From: Pectobacterium fontis
Lineage (GTDB): Bacteria; Pseudomonadota; Gammaproteobacteria; Enterobacterales; Enterobacteriaceae
DNA length: 64,000 bases
Reading direction: 5' to 3'
NCBI RefSeq assembly: GCF_000803215.1
Contig: NZ_JSXC01000034.1
Span: forward strand, 62,001-126,000
The notes under the pieces were generated by a model, which was given only the letters and a program-made list of their open reading frames with translations, was not told the DNA's origin and did no database searches. Position numbers and translations under genes: made by a program. Shown here piece by piece: positions 8,310 through 16,479 of the stretch (the first letter of the stretch is position 1; each line of letters begins with the position of its first letter).

Positions 8310-8537
8310 GGTTGAATGCCCGAGAGGCGCAGGCATTCAACCGCCTAACCCCGTCGCGTCCTGTGTCGTGGCTTAATGGCCTGTTGAGCGCGGTCAGCGT
8401 TGCAAAAATAAAACGTGCAGGCATGTTTCTACCCCGCTGGAATCAGCCAGTAGGGAAGGCTATCGGGAAAGGGCGGTGTTGCCTGCAAACAACTCAATAT
8501 CGGATGGGAAGAGTTATTGTTATTGAGCCATGAAAGC

Positions 8538-8574
8538 AAAAAAGCCCTGACCGTGAGTCAACAACGGCAGAGCT
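8538..8574 (-). terminator. Terminator of the 8602-8943 gene
   Basis: On the minus strand an imperfect stem (AGCTCTGCCGT with ACGGTCAGGGCT) is followed by six T residues, 28 bp after the stop codon of the upstream gene. Confidence 0.65.
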
Positions 8575-8601
8575 TTAATCAGGCAGAACATATTCAGATG
8601 G

Positions 8602-8943
8602 CTATCTGGCGGTGAGTGAATGTGCGCGTTTGTGCATATCGGTAAGGGCAGGGATGAGTAAACTGATTGCGGTTAACCCATGTCCCAACTGGCACAAGCT
8701 TTCTGGCGTCGATTCGCACACGTCATTATCGGCAAAGGTAATCAGCGCATCGCCAATGAAATTCAGGCAATGGCAAAGCCCGGCTTGTGTTTCGGCGCAA
8801 TATTCTGTGACCCGCGAGAGTTCGTCATTGTCCATGTTTGAAAAGTCCAGACGAGCCAGCGCGGCACTCATGGCGGAGTAATGGTTCTCATAATCCGGCA
8901 GTGATTGATAAGACGCGCCCGTGTTACTATCGGTGTCAGCCAT
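8602..8943 (-). CDS. Hypothetical acidic protein of the element
   Basis: I do not recognise the family. The ATG at 8943 was chosen because GAGG lies 9 bases upstream; an upstream ATG at 8958 lacks a ribosome site. The product has about 113 residues, is acidic in its first half (motif SNMDNDELSRVTEYC), carries four Cys residues and no membrane segment, and is probably all-helical. It is divergent from the small RHH gene at 9084; the interval between them holds a strong inverted repeat and RHH-type operator palindromes, so the two are probably regulated together. It ends at its own terminator. Confidence 0.6.
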   Translation of the reverse strand: MADTDSNTGASYQSLPDYENHYSAMSAALARLDFSNMDNDELSRVTEYCAETQAGLCHCLNFIGDALITFADNDVCESTPESLCQLGHGLTAISLLIPALTDMHKRAHSLTAR

Positions 8944-8971
8944 AGCATTAGTCCTCATAATGTTGTGGTCA

Positions 8972-9007
8972 GAAGCCCGGTTAGTGTTCCTAGCACTGCC
9001 GGGCTTC
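8972..9007. repeat. Strong inverted repeat in the divergent intergenic region
   Basis: GAAGCCCGG (8972-8980) pairs perfectly with CCGGGCTTC (8999-9007) around an 18-nt loop that itself contains GTG...CAC. It would form a stable hairpin in the leader of the minus-strand gene (8602-8943). It may be an attenuator or a small RNA; no T-run follows on either strand, so it is not a typical terminator. Confidence 0.55.
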
Positions 9008-9042
9008 GCTCTTTACTGTTGCAAAACACCATGTAATTGCGG

Positions 9043-9084
9043 TGTAATTACAACTATACCATGCTATGGAATTTGTAATTACAA
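9043..9084. promoter_or_regulatory. Repeated TGTAATTACA palindromes (candidate RHH operator)
   Basis: TGTAATTACA (9043-9052) and the 12-bp palindrome TTGTAATTACAA (9073-9084) are spaced about three helical turns apart, centre to centre; a third, weaker copy is TGTAATTGC at 9032-9040. The second palindrome ends on the first base of the start codon at 9084, so binding there should block transcription or translation. The likely ligand is the RHH protein encoded at once downstream. Confidence 0.6.
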
Positions 9085-9254
9085 TGTCAAGTGAAAAAAC
9101 AAAAACAGACCAGTATCAAATTCGACTGTCCCACGAGTTTCGTGCGCAATTAGAAGAACAAGCCCATAAGGATGGCGACAAGACATTGGCTACGTGGATC
9201 AAGCGTGTTCTTCGTAAGGAACTCCAGACGCGCGGTATTGAACCAAAAGGCTGA
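9084..9254 (+). CDS. Small ribbon-helix-helix (Arc-type) regulator
   Basis: A 56-residue protein with the RHH pattern: a beta strand (DQYQIRLS), helix A (HEFRAQLEEQAHKDG) and helix B (TLATWIKRVLRKELQ). The frame extends upstream to 9066, but the ATG at 9084 leaves the operator palindromes outside the gene. It is divergent from the 8602-8943 gene and lies directly upstream, in opposite orientation, of the integrase gene. Likely role: autorepressor and regulator of the divergent gene in element 1. Confidence 0.72.
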   Translation: MSSEKTKTDQYQIRLSHEFRAQLEEQAHKDGDKTLATWIKRVLRKELQTRGIEPKG

Positions 9255-9394
9255 ACGGTGATTTGAGCCAGTGATATAGCAAATCCTAACGTGTAAGAAA
9301 CATTTGGCAGAATGCTCGAATGGTTTTACGACAACGCTCCTGACGGGTTTTCTATCACATAGAAAGCCCGTCAGGAGCCAACAAGCGCAGCGCG

Positions 9395-10654
9395 TTAGCC
9401 AGCCGAATGACTCCGCGCATAAATATAAGGCGCGACGTAGCCCTCGCGGTTGACGTCCATATAATCCGACCACCATTGCATCATTTCGATTCTGGCTTCC
9501 AGATGCTCCGCTTTATGCACGTAGGCCGCCCGCACGCCGTTGCGCTCTTTGTGACTCATCTGCCGCTCAATGGCATCCTTTGACCAGCGTCCGGACTCGT
9601 TCAGGGCGCTACAGGCCATGGTTCTGAAACCGTGGCCGCATACCTCGCTTTTGGTGTCATAGCCAATCACGCGCAGTGCCTTGTTGATGGTGTTTTCACT
9701 CATCGGCTTGTTTAGCGTATGTGCGCCGGGAAAAACGAAGACCGATTCGCCGGAAATTGCCTGAATCTGTTTCAGCAAGGCGACCGCCTGCCGTGACAGC
9801 GGCACCAGATGCTCATCCTTCATTTTTGCGCCACGCTCTGAGAACCGCACGCCGTTTACCGCCTCGCGCTGGGCGGGCACGCTCCAGATATGCGCTTTCA
9901 GGTTGAATTCATCCCAGCGGGCAAAACGGAGTTCACTGGAGCGCAGAAAAACGTGCAGATTCAGCTCCAGCGCCAGACGGGTCAGCATCCGACCTTTGTA
10001 GTTTTCCATTTTCTCCAGCAGTTCAGGTAAGCGTTTTAGTGGCAGGGCGGGGTGATGTTGGGTCGCCACCGGGGTCACGACGCCATCCAAATCGTAAGCC
10101 GGATTATATTTGATGACGCCCTGCTGGACGGCGTGACGCATGATTTTGGTCAGATGCTGGCGTACCCGTCCGGCGACGTCATGCACGCCTTTGTCGTCAA
10201 TTGCCTTAACCAACTGTGCCAGATGGCGGGTTTCAACCTTTGTGATATCCATCGCGCCAATCGTAGGGAACACGTAGCGTTTCAGGCAGGTAAGTATTTT
10301 ATCGGCGTGTGCGTCTGACCAGAGTTTCAGGCTACTGGTGTGCCACGTCTGAGCGACATACTGAAAGGTGCGGGATTCATCAACGGCGGGGTTGTTCGTT
10401 TTGCGAAGCTGAGAAGGGCTGATGCCGGATGCCAGCAGCTTACGCGCCGCATCGCGTTTTTCACGGGCTTCCGCCAGTGTAGTTTGCGGGTAGGGACCAA
10501 AAGCCAGACGGTTTTCCTTACCGCCGAAGCGATAGCGGAAATACCATAGCTTAGCGCCGCTGGTGGATATCGTGAGGTACAGGCCTTGCGAGTCGGTGAG
10601 CTTATAAGATTTTGCGAGAGGTTTCGCGGATCGGACTTTGCTGTCAGTTAACAT
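9395..10654 (-). CDS. P4-type tyrosine integrase of element 1
   Basis: About 419 residues from the ATG at 10654, which has GGGAG upstream; an ATG at 10675 is also in frame. The N-terminal arm-binding DUF4102 domain (LTDSKVRSAKPLAKSYKLTD) is followed by a SAM-like core-binding domain and a C-terminal catalytic domain with R (in RSSELRFARW), H-x-x-R (HGFR), H (SHKERN) and the nucleophile Tyr (AAYVHKAEH). All catalytic residues are present, so the enzyme should be active. It lies 62 bp from the inner attachment repeat and points away from it, the usual layout for integration at a tRNA 3' end. It is a paralogue of the integrase at 17193. Confidence 0.93.
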   Translation of the reverse strand: MLTDSKVRSAKPLAKSYKLTDSQGLYLTISTSGAKLWYFRYRFGGKENRLAFGPYPQTTLAEAREKRDAARKLLASGISPSQLRKTNNPAVDESRTFQYVAQTWHTSSLKLWSDAHADKILTCLKRYVFPTIGAMDITKVETRHLAQLVKAIDDKGVHDVAGRVRQHLTKIMRHAVQQGVIKYNPAYDLDGVVTPVATQHHPALPLKRLPELLEKMENYKGRMLTRLALELNLHVFLRSSELRFARWDEFNLKAHIWSVPAQREAVNGVRFSERGAKMKDEHLVPLSRQAVALLKQIQAISGESVFVFPGAHTLNKPMSENTINKALRVIGYDTKSEVCGHGFRTMACSALNESGRWSKDAIERQMSHKERNGVRAAYVHKAEHLEARIEMMQWWSDYMDVNREGYVAPYIYARSHSAG

Positions 10655-10716
10655 GTGAGGGTCACTCCCGTTCATCGAACTGAATGACCCGCAATCTGAC
10701 CCACAAATTCCCCGAT

Positions 10717-10836
10717 ACGAAGGGATAAATCAAAACGCATCGGAAAAGATTTTTACGCCAACTTATTGAATTACATACACATAGAAATTGATAAGGAGGC
10801 ATAAAAAAGGAAAGGTGGTGCCGGACTCGGAATCAT
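10717..10836. repeat. 120-bp direct repeat, inner copy: junction of elements 1 and 2
   Basis: This is the second copy of the 2811-2930 repeat. It ends in GGTGCCGGACTCGGAATC (10817-10834), which matches the 3' end of tRNA-Phe (18617-18635) except for one missing C. It marks the boundary between the two integrated elements and lies next to integrase 1. Confidence 0.75.
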
Positions 10837-11565
10837 ACTCACGATTAACTTGCTGTTTATTATTGTTTTTGTTGGAAAAACGATCAAGCTGCGCCCCCAT
10901 GAAAGCCCCCATAAAAAATCGCTTTGTTTTTGTGATGGTTGTCGCGAAAAAACGTCATTGTACGAATGGGGCTTCGTTATATGTGGATTGAACCGTGTAT
11001 AGTTTAAGAGTAAAAACTCAGTCTTACCTTCAGTCGCGGGATTTTGATTAGCTTTCATTGAGATATGATATTGAAGGTTTTGAGATAATATTTGCGACTA
11101 AGTTAAGTAATTGTTTGTTTTAAATTATATTTTTTTAATATTTTTGAAATATGCAAATTTGATGATTGAGATATCTAATCAGCATAGCCTGATTAGATTC
11201 CCTGAGTGCAAGTTGCTTCCGGTATCTACCTTCTTTGCTTTAGTGAGAGAAAGTTACAATCGGTTGGTTTAAATTTTTGCCAAATATTCGTCTTTAGATA
11301 GGCAAATTTGGAAATTTTCAAACCACCACATCATAGTCTTAGAAATCACGCCCTTTTATCGCATTATCGGACTTGCTGGTACCCCAGATTGATGAATTGA
11401 CACTCATTGTTAAAAGTCTTGTAGCATTAAAAACCTTTAATGAAAACCGCAACCTTCTTGATAGACGTTCTATGATCTGAATTTTGTCTTATCTCTTACA
11501 ACCTACCGGATATTCGGCAGATGCGGTATGATATAGCCGAACATTTTTCAGCCAGAGAAATCTCT
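10837..11565. other. A+T-rich interval without a supported gene
   Basis: No convincing coding region is seen. There is an imperfect inverted repeat, GGTTTAAATTTTTGCC (11266-11281) with GGCAAATTTGGAAATTTTCAAACC (11301-11324), and the promoter region of the AlbA-type gene. A 95-codon minus-strand frame at 10771-11058 overlaps the attachment repeat and was not accepted. Confidence 0.5.
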
Positions 11566-13596
11566 ATGCCTTTGCAAATAAAAGACATTATAGATCTGCA
11601 AACCCTTGTCGAATCGGAACAGGTAGAGTTCAAGCTGGCAGGGGGGAAAGATGGCAAAGGCGAGTTACCGAAAGACTTCTGGCCCACCTATTCCGCAATG
11701 GCGAATGGTCGGGGCGGTTGGGTAGTTCTAGGTGTAAAAGAACAGGCTGGAAAATTTACACCAGTTGGCATTGTTGATCCCGAAAAGATTAAGACCGATC
11801 TGTTTAATCAGTTAAACGATCGCGATCGGGTCAGTGCGAATGTGCTGAGATCAGAAAACGATGTGCAACAGATCTCTTTGCAGGGAACGGACGTTCTGGC
11901 GATCCATATTCCACAGGCGATGCGCAAACAAAAGCCGGTTCACCTGAAAAAGTCCCCATTTGGTAACACGTATCAACGTCTACACGAAGGCGATCGCCTT
12001 TGTGATGATATCACCGTCAAACGGATGCTTGCAGAGCAGATCCACGACAGCCGTGATAATGAAGTGCTTTCTGAACACTACACCTTTCAGGACGATATCG
12101 ATCTGGACAGTCTGAAAGTTTACCGCAATTTGCTTTCGGCAAATAATCCGCAGCATCCTTATCTGGCCTGCGAGCCGTTTGAACTATTTAAAATGGTTGG
12201 TGGATGGCGTAAAGACAGAGAAACTGGAAAAGAGGGAATTACGCTGGCTGGGGTTCTCATGTTTGGTAAATGGGATGCGATTATTGCCGCTGCGCCTAAC
12301 TATATGGTGGATTATCAGGAACGCCCCGAGGCCAAAACGGAGCTACGTTGGGTGGATCGGGTATGTCCGGACGGGACATGGTCAGGAAACCTGTTTGATT
12401 TTTATCGCAAGGTATACCAAAAGCTGGTCGCCGATCTGAAAATCCCGTTTACTCTTGAAGAGGGTCAGCGCAGAACGGATACGCCAGTACATATTGCGCT
12501 GCGCGAAGCGCTGGTCAACACGCTGGTCCATGCTGATTTTACCGACCGAGTTTCTATTTTGATCGTCAAACGTCCCGATATGTTTGGTTTTCGCAATCCT
12601 GGCTTTATGCGTCTGCCGTTGGAAGATGTGATTGCGGGTGGTGTCAGTGATTGCCGTAACAGGTTACTACACCAGATGTTTTTGCTTATTGGTCTGGGTG
12701 AGAAAGCAGGTTCAGGGATGCCAAAGATTTTCAGCGGCTGGAAATCGGCTAACTGGAGAACCCCCAAACTTTGGGAAAAAATGTTTCCTGCACAGACGCT
12801 ATTAGAGCTTTCTACCGCTAGCCTGATCCCGCAGCATGTTCTGGATGACCTGCATCAACGATTTGGCGAGGCCTTCGATCTGCTTGATGATTTTGAACAG
12901 GTGATTGTTGCAACGGTGGCGATTGAAGGATGGGTCAACCATGAACGAGCCTGCCAGTTAACAACACGGCACTCCCGCGAAGTCACGCTGACGCTTCCCC
13001 GATTGGAAAGTAAAGGTTTTCTGGTCTCAGAGGGGGAGCAGAAAAGCAAATATTACACCTTGCCCGGCGTATCGGTCATGACACCGGATGAGGTTTTCTC
13101 GTTAGGTGCGGTTGTGAGCTCCACACATAACGAGGGTAACTCCGCATATAACGAGCAGAGGTCCACACATAACGAGGGTAACTCCACATATAACGAGCAG
13201 AGCTCCACACATAACGAGGAAAGCTCTACATATAACGCCGAGTACGATCAACCCGCGTCCAGGGATGAGTATGGCCGTTTGCTTAACCGCTTTATCGAAA
13301 GACCCTATATTGATGATGTTGGCAACCTCACCGAGGCTTTCCGGGATTCGTTGTTTACTTTAGCTGCGGTTCCGCGTGAAAAGTTGCGTCTGGGGGATAA
13401 AGCGCTGATGAAGAGTGTTATCCTGAATGTGTGTCAGGGGCAGTATATTTCTGTTGCTGCGCTGGGACAGATCCTTAGTCGTAATCCTAATGCGCTGCGT
13501 CAGCAGTACCTAAAACCGTTAGTGGAGCAAGGGGAACTGAAGCTGGCTTTTCCGCAGTATAAGAATGACCCAAAGCAGGGGTATAGTGCTGTTTGA
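11566..13596 (+). CDS. AlbA_2 / divergent AAA-4 (RecG-like ATPase) protein with heptapeptide repeats
   Basis: A 676-residue protein. The N-terminal 130 residues form an AlbA_2/Schlafen-type domain (ESEQVEFKLAGG ... GRGGWVVLGVK). Residues 290-420 match the HATPase_c_4 region (REALVNTLVHADF, NPGFMRLP), followed by winged-helix segments. Residues 519-560 are six imperfect seven-residue repeats, then a C-terminal helical region. Such proteins are common on genomic islands and some are linked with phage defence or stress regulation; the precise role is unknown. The start ATG at 11566 was chosen over 11521 from conservation of the family N-terminus. It lies 48 bp upstream of the HEPN gene, possibly in one operon. 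Confidence 0.8.
   Translation: MPLQIKDIIDLQTLVESEQVEFKLAGGKDGKGELPKDFWPTYSAMANGRGGWVVLGVKEQAGKFTPVGIVDPEKIKTDLFNQLNDRDRVSANVLRSENDVQQISLQGTDVLAIHIPQAMRKQKPVHLKKSPFGNTYQRLHEGDRLCDDITVKRMLAEQIHDSRDNEVLSEHYTFQDDIDLDSLKVYRNLLSANNPQHPYLACEPFELFKMVGGWRKDRETGKEGITLAGVLMFGKWDAIIAAAPNYMVDYQERPEAKTELRWVDRVCPDGTWSGNLFDFYRKVYQKLVADLKIPFTLEEGQRRTDTPVHIALREALVNTLVHADFTDRVSILIVKRPDMFGFRNPGFMRLPLEDVIAGGVSDCRNRLLHQMFLLIGLGEKAGSGMPKIFSGWKSANWRTPKLWEKMFPAQTLLELSTASLIPQHVLDDLHQRFGEAFDLLDDFEQVIVATVAIEGWVNHERACQLTTRHSREVTLTLPRLESKGFLVSEGEQKSKYYTLPGVSVMTPDEVFSLGAVVSSTHNEGNSAYNEQRSTHNEGNSTYNEQSSTHNEESSTYNAEYDQPASRDEYGRLLNRFIERPYIDDVGNLTEAFRDSLFTLAAVPREKLRLGDKALMKSVILNVCQGQYISVAALGQILSRNPNALRQQYLKPLVEQGELKLAFPQYKNDPKQGYSAV
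13120..13245 (+). repeat. Six 21-bp in-frame repeats in the AAA-4 gene
   Basis: Units encode S-[TA]-[HY]-N-[EA]-x-x (STHNEGN, SAYNEQR, STHNEGN, STYNEQS, STHNEES, STYNAEY). His and Tyr alternate, so the DNA also repeats with a 42-bp period. Because units are a multiple of three, copy number can change without breaking the frame. The segment is probably a flexible linker between the ATPase part and the C-terminal domain. Confidence 0.8.
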
Positions 13597-13644
13597 ATCT
13601 AAGTAGCTGATATATATTTATCCTGATAAGTAAGGTTCTATGAA

Positions 13645-15032
13645 ATGAGTACTTATTTAAATCGTAAAACTATTGATTCTATTCTTAATTCAAAATTAGA
13701 ACTTCATTGCTTATCGGTTAGGATTTGGCAGAATATTCCTGATGGGCTTGAGCTCTCTGGACATGGTGTTATTAGACAGAATAAATATGGAACATTATAT
13801 TTGGAATTTATTTGTACAAAATCGCAATATACCATAAAAAATGGTTTTTTACAAAAATACCCTAGTGATAGCCTTAATCCATTAGAGAAGCTATTTGCTG
13901 AATTTATCTCATTAGAGGGAATGAAATTTACGGCCGAAGGGTTTTCTATTGAATTAAATATATTTGATTGTAATTCTACTCATATACTATATACAAAACT
14001 CCCTTTTATTACGTTTGTAGAAAATAGATTATCTGATTCACGTGATGATTATTTGTATTATGAATTCGCAGAATCATTACACATCCCTGCTAATATTTCA
14101 AATAGAAAAACATCAAGCTCCACTGAGTCTGAGAGCTATTCTTGGAATGAAACATTTATCGAATTAAATGAATTTAAAGTAAGAATAAATAATGAAGAAA
14201 AATTTCGTATGGTTAGAGTTACTGGTAATTTTGATCCCGATGATTTATATGATTGTATAAATTTTTATGTTGGGTTTTCAGGAGGTGTTTTTCCACAACC
14301 GTATGTAGTGATAAAAAATAAAGATGATAAGATTGTCTCAACGATAAAAAGTATTAATAATCAGAATACACATAAACGTTCTTCAAACCCAATCCCAGAA
14401 CAAGTTATAAATGATATGGGTAAAAAATATGAAGTTGAGCATAGTTATGAGCTTTTCAAGAAAATTCATGAAGTTCATCAAAAAAAACGTGATTATTTTA
14501 ATAGTATATATAGTCAATGGGTTCAGGTATGGTATGGATTTCAAACAAAGAATTCAATAACTGAGTTAGTTCTTTCTGTCGCAATTGAAGGAATACTGAA
14601 TGATATTTATATCCCCGCATTCAAAAAAAACAGAATAGATAATAAATTAATTTCAGATATTGAAAAAATAAAATCATTTATTAAAGAAATAAACGTTTCA
14701 GAAAATCATAAACAACGCCTAATAAGTAGTGTTTCATACTGGAAAAATATTACGGTATCTAAGGCTCTTGACGTTTTAATCACAGAGGGTGTAATTGATG
14801 TTGGTGATAAAAAATCTGGTCTGACATACGTAATGATGCAGCGCATCCTCAGGTGAAAAGTCTTGATTTCCTTCAACAACAAGAAAAAAGAAATAAAACT
14901 CTGCAATGTCTAAATCTTTTCCATAAATTAATATTAAATGTAGTGGGATATACAGGGCCAGTTTATATTTTCTCTATGGATAAAAATAACTCTATAGAAT
15001 TAATAAAGTATAAGGATGTTTTAATCTATTAA
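13645..15032 (+). pseudogene. ApeA-like HEPN-domain defence protein, frameshifted before the catalytic motif
   Basis: The open frame from 13645 stops at 14856 after 403 residues, with an N-terminal beta-rich region like ApeA proteins (GHGVIRQNKYGTLYLEF) and a helical C-terminal region. From the A6 run at 14809-14814 the -1 frame continues without a stop to TAA at 15030-15032. It encodes W-S-D-I-R-N-D-A-A-H, the R-N-x3-H signature of HEPN RNases, then about 60 more residues. One extra A would join the two parts into a protein of about 462 residues. In ApeA-type systems the HEPN RNase causes abortive infection. Here the gene is either inactivated, expressed by slippage at the A run, or affected by a sequencing error. 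The gene is very A+T-rich. Confidence 0.72.
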
Positions 15033-15375
15033 TTTGTCTGATTCCATATAATGGAGTTGTATTTCTGTAGTGATTATTTTTATTCTATATTGCGTGATGT
15101 TTTCGGTCTGAAAAATTTCTTAATCTCTCACCAATTACAGTATCTTTAATCGGGCTATGAAAATCAGATGCTAGGCTTTATTTTCTGAAAATATACATTG
15201 GTGGTATATGATTTTTATTTGTCTTTTTTATTCTAAAATTCAAGCGAAATTATTGAATTATGGTGAAATTATTGCACATTTCTAATAATGAGGTAGTGCT
15301 TAAGAACTACTGCATGTTTAATCTACCGATTTAGTTGAGTATGTCCAATTTTGAACTTCCGGAAAAACAATTTCC
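15033..15375. other. A+T-rich interval without a supported gene
   Basis: No coding region, RNA gene or strong repeat is seen. The interval separates the convergent HEPN gene and XRE gene, so it should hold their transcription ends, but no clear terminator hairpin was found. Confidence 0.4.
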
Positions 15376-15624
15376 TTAGCTCAAGGGATTATATTTCACC
15401 GGAAGCTTGGCAATGATCTTTGCAGGATCAAGCGAGAGTAAACGTGCGATATGGATAAATTCCACAACATCCAACCTTCTTTCTCCATTCTCAACTTTGG
15501 CAATAAACGACTGAGGCCGATCAAGTGCTTGAGCCAGATTTTCCTGTGTGATTCCTTTCGCTATACGTGCTTTACGCAGTGACTTGATAACACGTTGATA
15601 TTCATCGGAGTAAATGGACGCCAT
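15376..15624 (-). CDS. XRE-family helix-turn-helix regulator 1
   Basis: An 82-residue protein formed almost only by an HTH_3 domain (residues 10-65: VIKSLRKARIAKGITQENL, then RPQSFIAKVENGERRLDV). It is a paralogue of the protein encoded at 15710-15967; they share most residues of the HTH. A 15-bp operator-like palindrome lies 53 bp upstream. It resembles phage-type or restriction-controller repressors. Its targets probably include its own and the neighbouring promoter. Confidence 0.85.
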   Translation of the reverse strand: MASIYSDEYQRVIKSLRKARIAKGITQENLAQALDRPQSFIAKVENGERRLDVVEFIHIARLLSLDPAKIIAKLPVKYNPLS

Positions 15625-15676
15625 CTTATCAATTCCGTTAGAGAGACCGAATTGACTATCAATGACAAACTGCTTT

Positions 15677-15691
15677 ATCCCAAAACGGGAT
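15677..15691. promoter_or_regulatory. XRE operator copy upstream of regulator 1
   Basis: ATCCCAAAACGGGAT, an imperfect-centre palindrome with ATCCC / GGGAT arms, matches the centre of the operator at 16015-16041 except for one base. Confidence 0.6.
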
Positions 15692-15709
15692 TTATATGTC
15701 TTTGTTTTG

Positions 15710-15967
15710 TCAAGTAATACAGTTAAATAATTGTTTTTTATTAATTATTTTATTTAAAACTGTAGTCATGTCTACTGATAGAAGGTGCGCAATATAGGCA
15801 AATTCCACAACATCAAGTCTGCGTTCACCATTTTCTACTTTAGCAATAAATGACTGTGGGCGACCCAGCGATTTGGCCAGACTTTGCTGGCTTATGCCTT
15901 TTTTGATTCTGGTTTCGCGGAGCGTTTTTATAACACATTGATATTCTTCTGAATAAATTGATGCCAT
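15710..15967 (-). CDS. XRE-family helix-turn-helix regulator 2
   Basis: An 85-residue HTH_3 protein closely similar to regulator 1 (both begin MASIYS and share RPQSFIAKVENGERRLDVVEF). The start at 15967 follows AAGG with 8-base spacing; a longer in-frame extension to 16018 runs into the operator and is unlikely. The tandem pair looks like a gene duplication. It is divergent from the Ner-like gene at 16068, and the operator lies between them. Confidence 0.85.
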   Translation of the reverse strand: MASIYSEEYQCVIKTLRETRIKKGISQQSLAKSLGRPQSFIAKVENGERRLDVVEFAYIAHLLSVDMTTVLNKIINKKQLFNCIT

Positions 15968-16014
15968 CTCGTTAACCTTGATTGATATCCCAAAATCGAA
16001 TATCAGCCATTTAT

Positions 16015-16041
16015 CCAATTATCCCAAAATGGGATAATTGG
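16015..16041. promoter_or_regulatory. 27-bp perfect palindromic operator between regulator 2 and the Ner-like gene
   Basis: Arms CCAATTATCCC and GGGATAATTGG are separated by AAAAT. The core ATCCCAAAATGGGAT is shared with 15677-15691. A third partial copy is ATCCCAAAATCGAAT at 15987-16001. These are the likely binding sites of the XRE proteins. Confidence 0.7.
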
Positions 16042-16067
16042 ATCGGTTATAGAGCGGAGTTAGAGAT

Positions 16068-16289
16068 ATGAATAAAAATGATTGGCACCCGGCAGATATC
16101 ATCGCCGGGTTAAGAAAGAAGGGAACAACATTGGCAGCCGTTTCCCGAGAAGCGGGGTTAGCGTCTTCCACGCTGGCAAACGCGTTAACAAAACACTGGC
16201 CGAAAGGGGAAAGGCTGATTGCGGAAGCGCTGGGGGTTTCACCTGCGGAAATCTGGCCTTCCCGTTACCGCAAATCAGAAGATCGTTAA
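16068..16289 (+). CDS. Ner/Nlp-family winged helix-turn-helix DNA-binding protein
   Basis: A 73-residue protein of the Ner family (Mu Ner, Nlp/SfsB): W-H-P-A-D-I-I-A-G-L-R at the N-terminus, the recognition helix region GLASSTLANALTKHWP, and a typical end with GVSPAEIWPSRY. Ner proteins are small repressors of phage early promoters. It is divergent from XRE regulator 2, with the 27-bp operator between them, an arrangement like a phage immunity switch. An inverted repeat follows the gene at 16305-16342. Confidence 0.88.
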   Translation: MNKNDWHPADIIAGLRKKGTTLAAVSREAGLASSTLANALTKHWPKGERLIAEALGVSPAEIWPSRYRKSEDR

Positions 16290-16304
16290 AGTAAAACAGG
16301 ATAT

Positions 16305-16342
16305 CCCGAACCGTTATCGAACTAGGTCGGTAACGGTTCGGG
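16305..16342. repeat. Inverted repeat after the Ner-like gene
   Basis: CCCGAACCGTTA and TAACGGTTCGGG form a perfect 12-bp stem with a 14-nt loop. It may act as a terminator, although no T-run follows. Confidence 0.5.
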
Positions 16343-16479
16343 AGAAGGCAAGCGAAGCGCGACAGTTTACTTTTGTTGTTCGCCCCATGCTCTCGCCTCA
16401 TTACTTCGCCCTATGGTATGGGGCGAATGTATGCGGCGAGAGTGTGAGGCGAATGCAGTGGCAGCAATGCAGCCCTGTT

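Noticed and set aside
7744..8424. A 226-codon minus-strand frame across repeat copy A
   Set aside because: The frame is not conserved in copy B, where length differences break it; G+C-rich structured DNA easily keeps long frames open. No ribosome site and no recognised family.
10771..11058. A 95-codon minus-strand frame at the inner attachment repeat
   Set aside because: It overlaps the att-like repeat, has low-complexity composition, and no ribosome site or family is seen.
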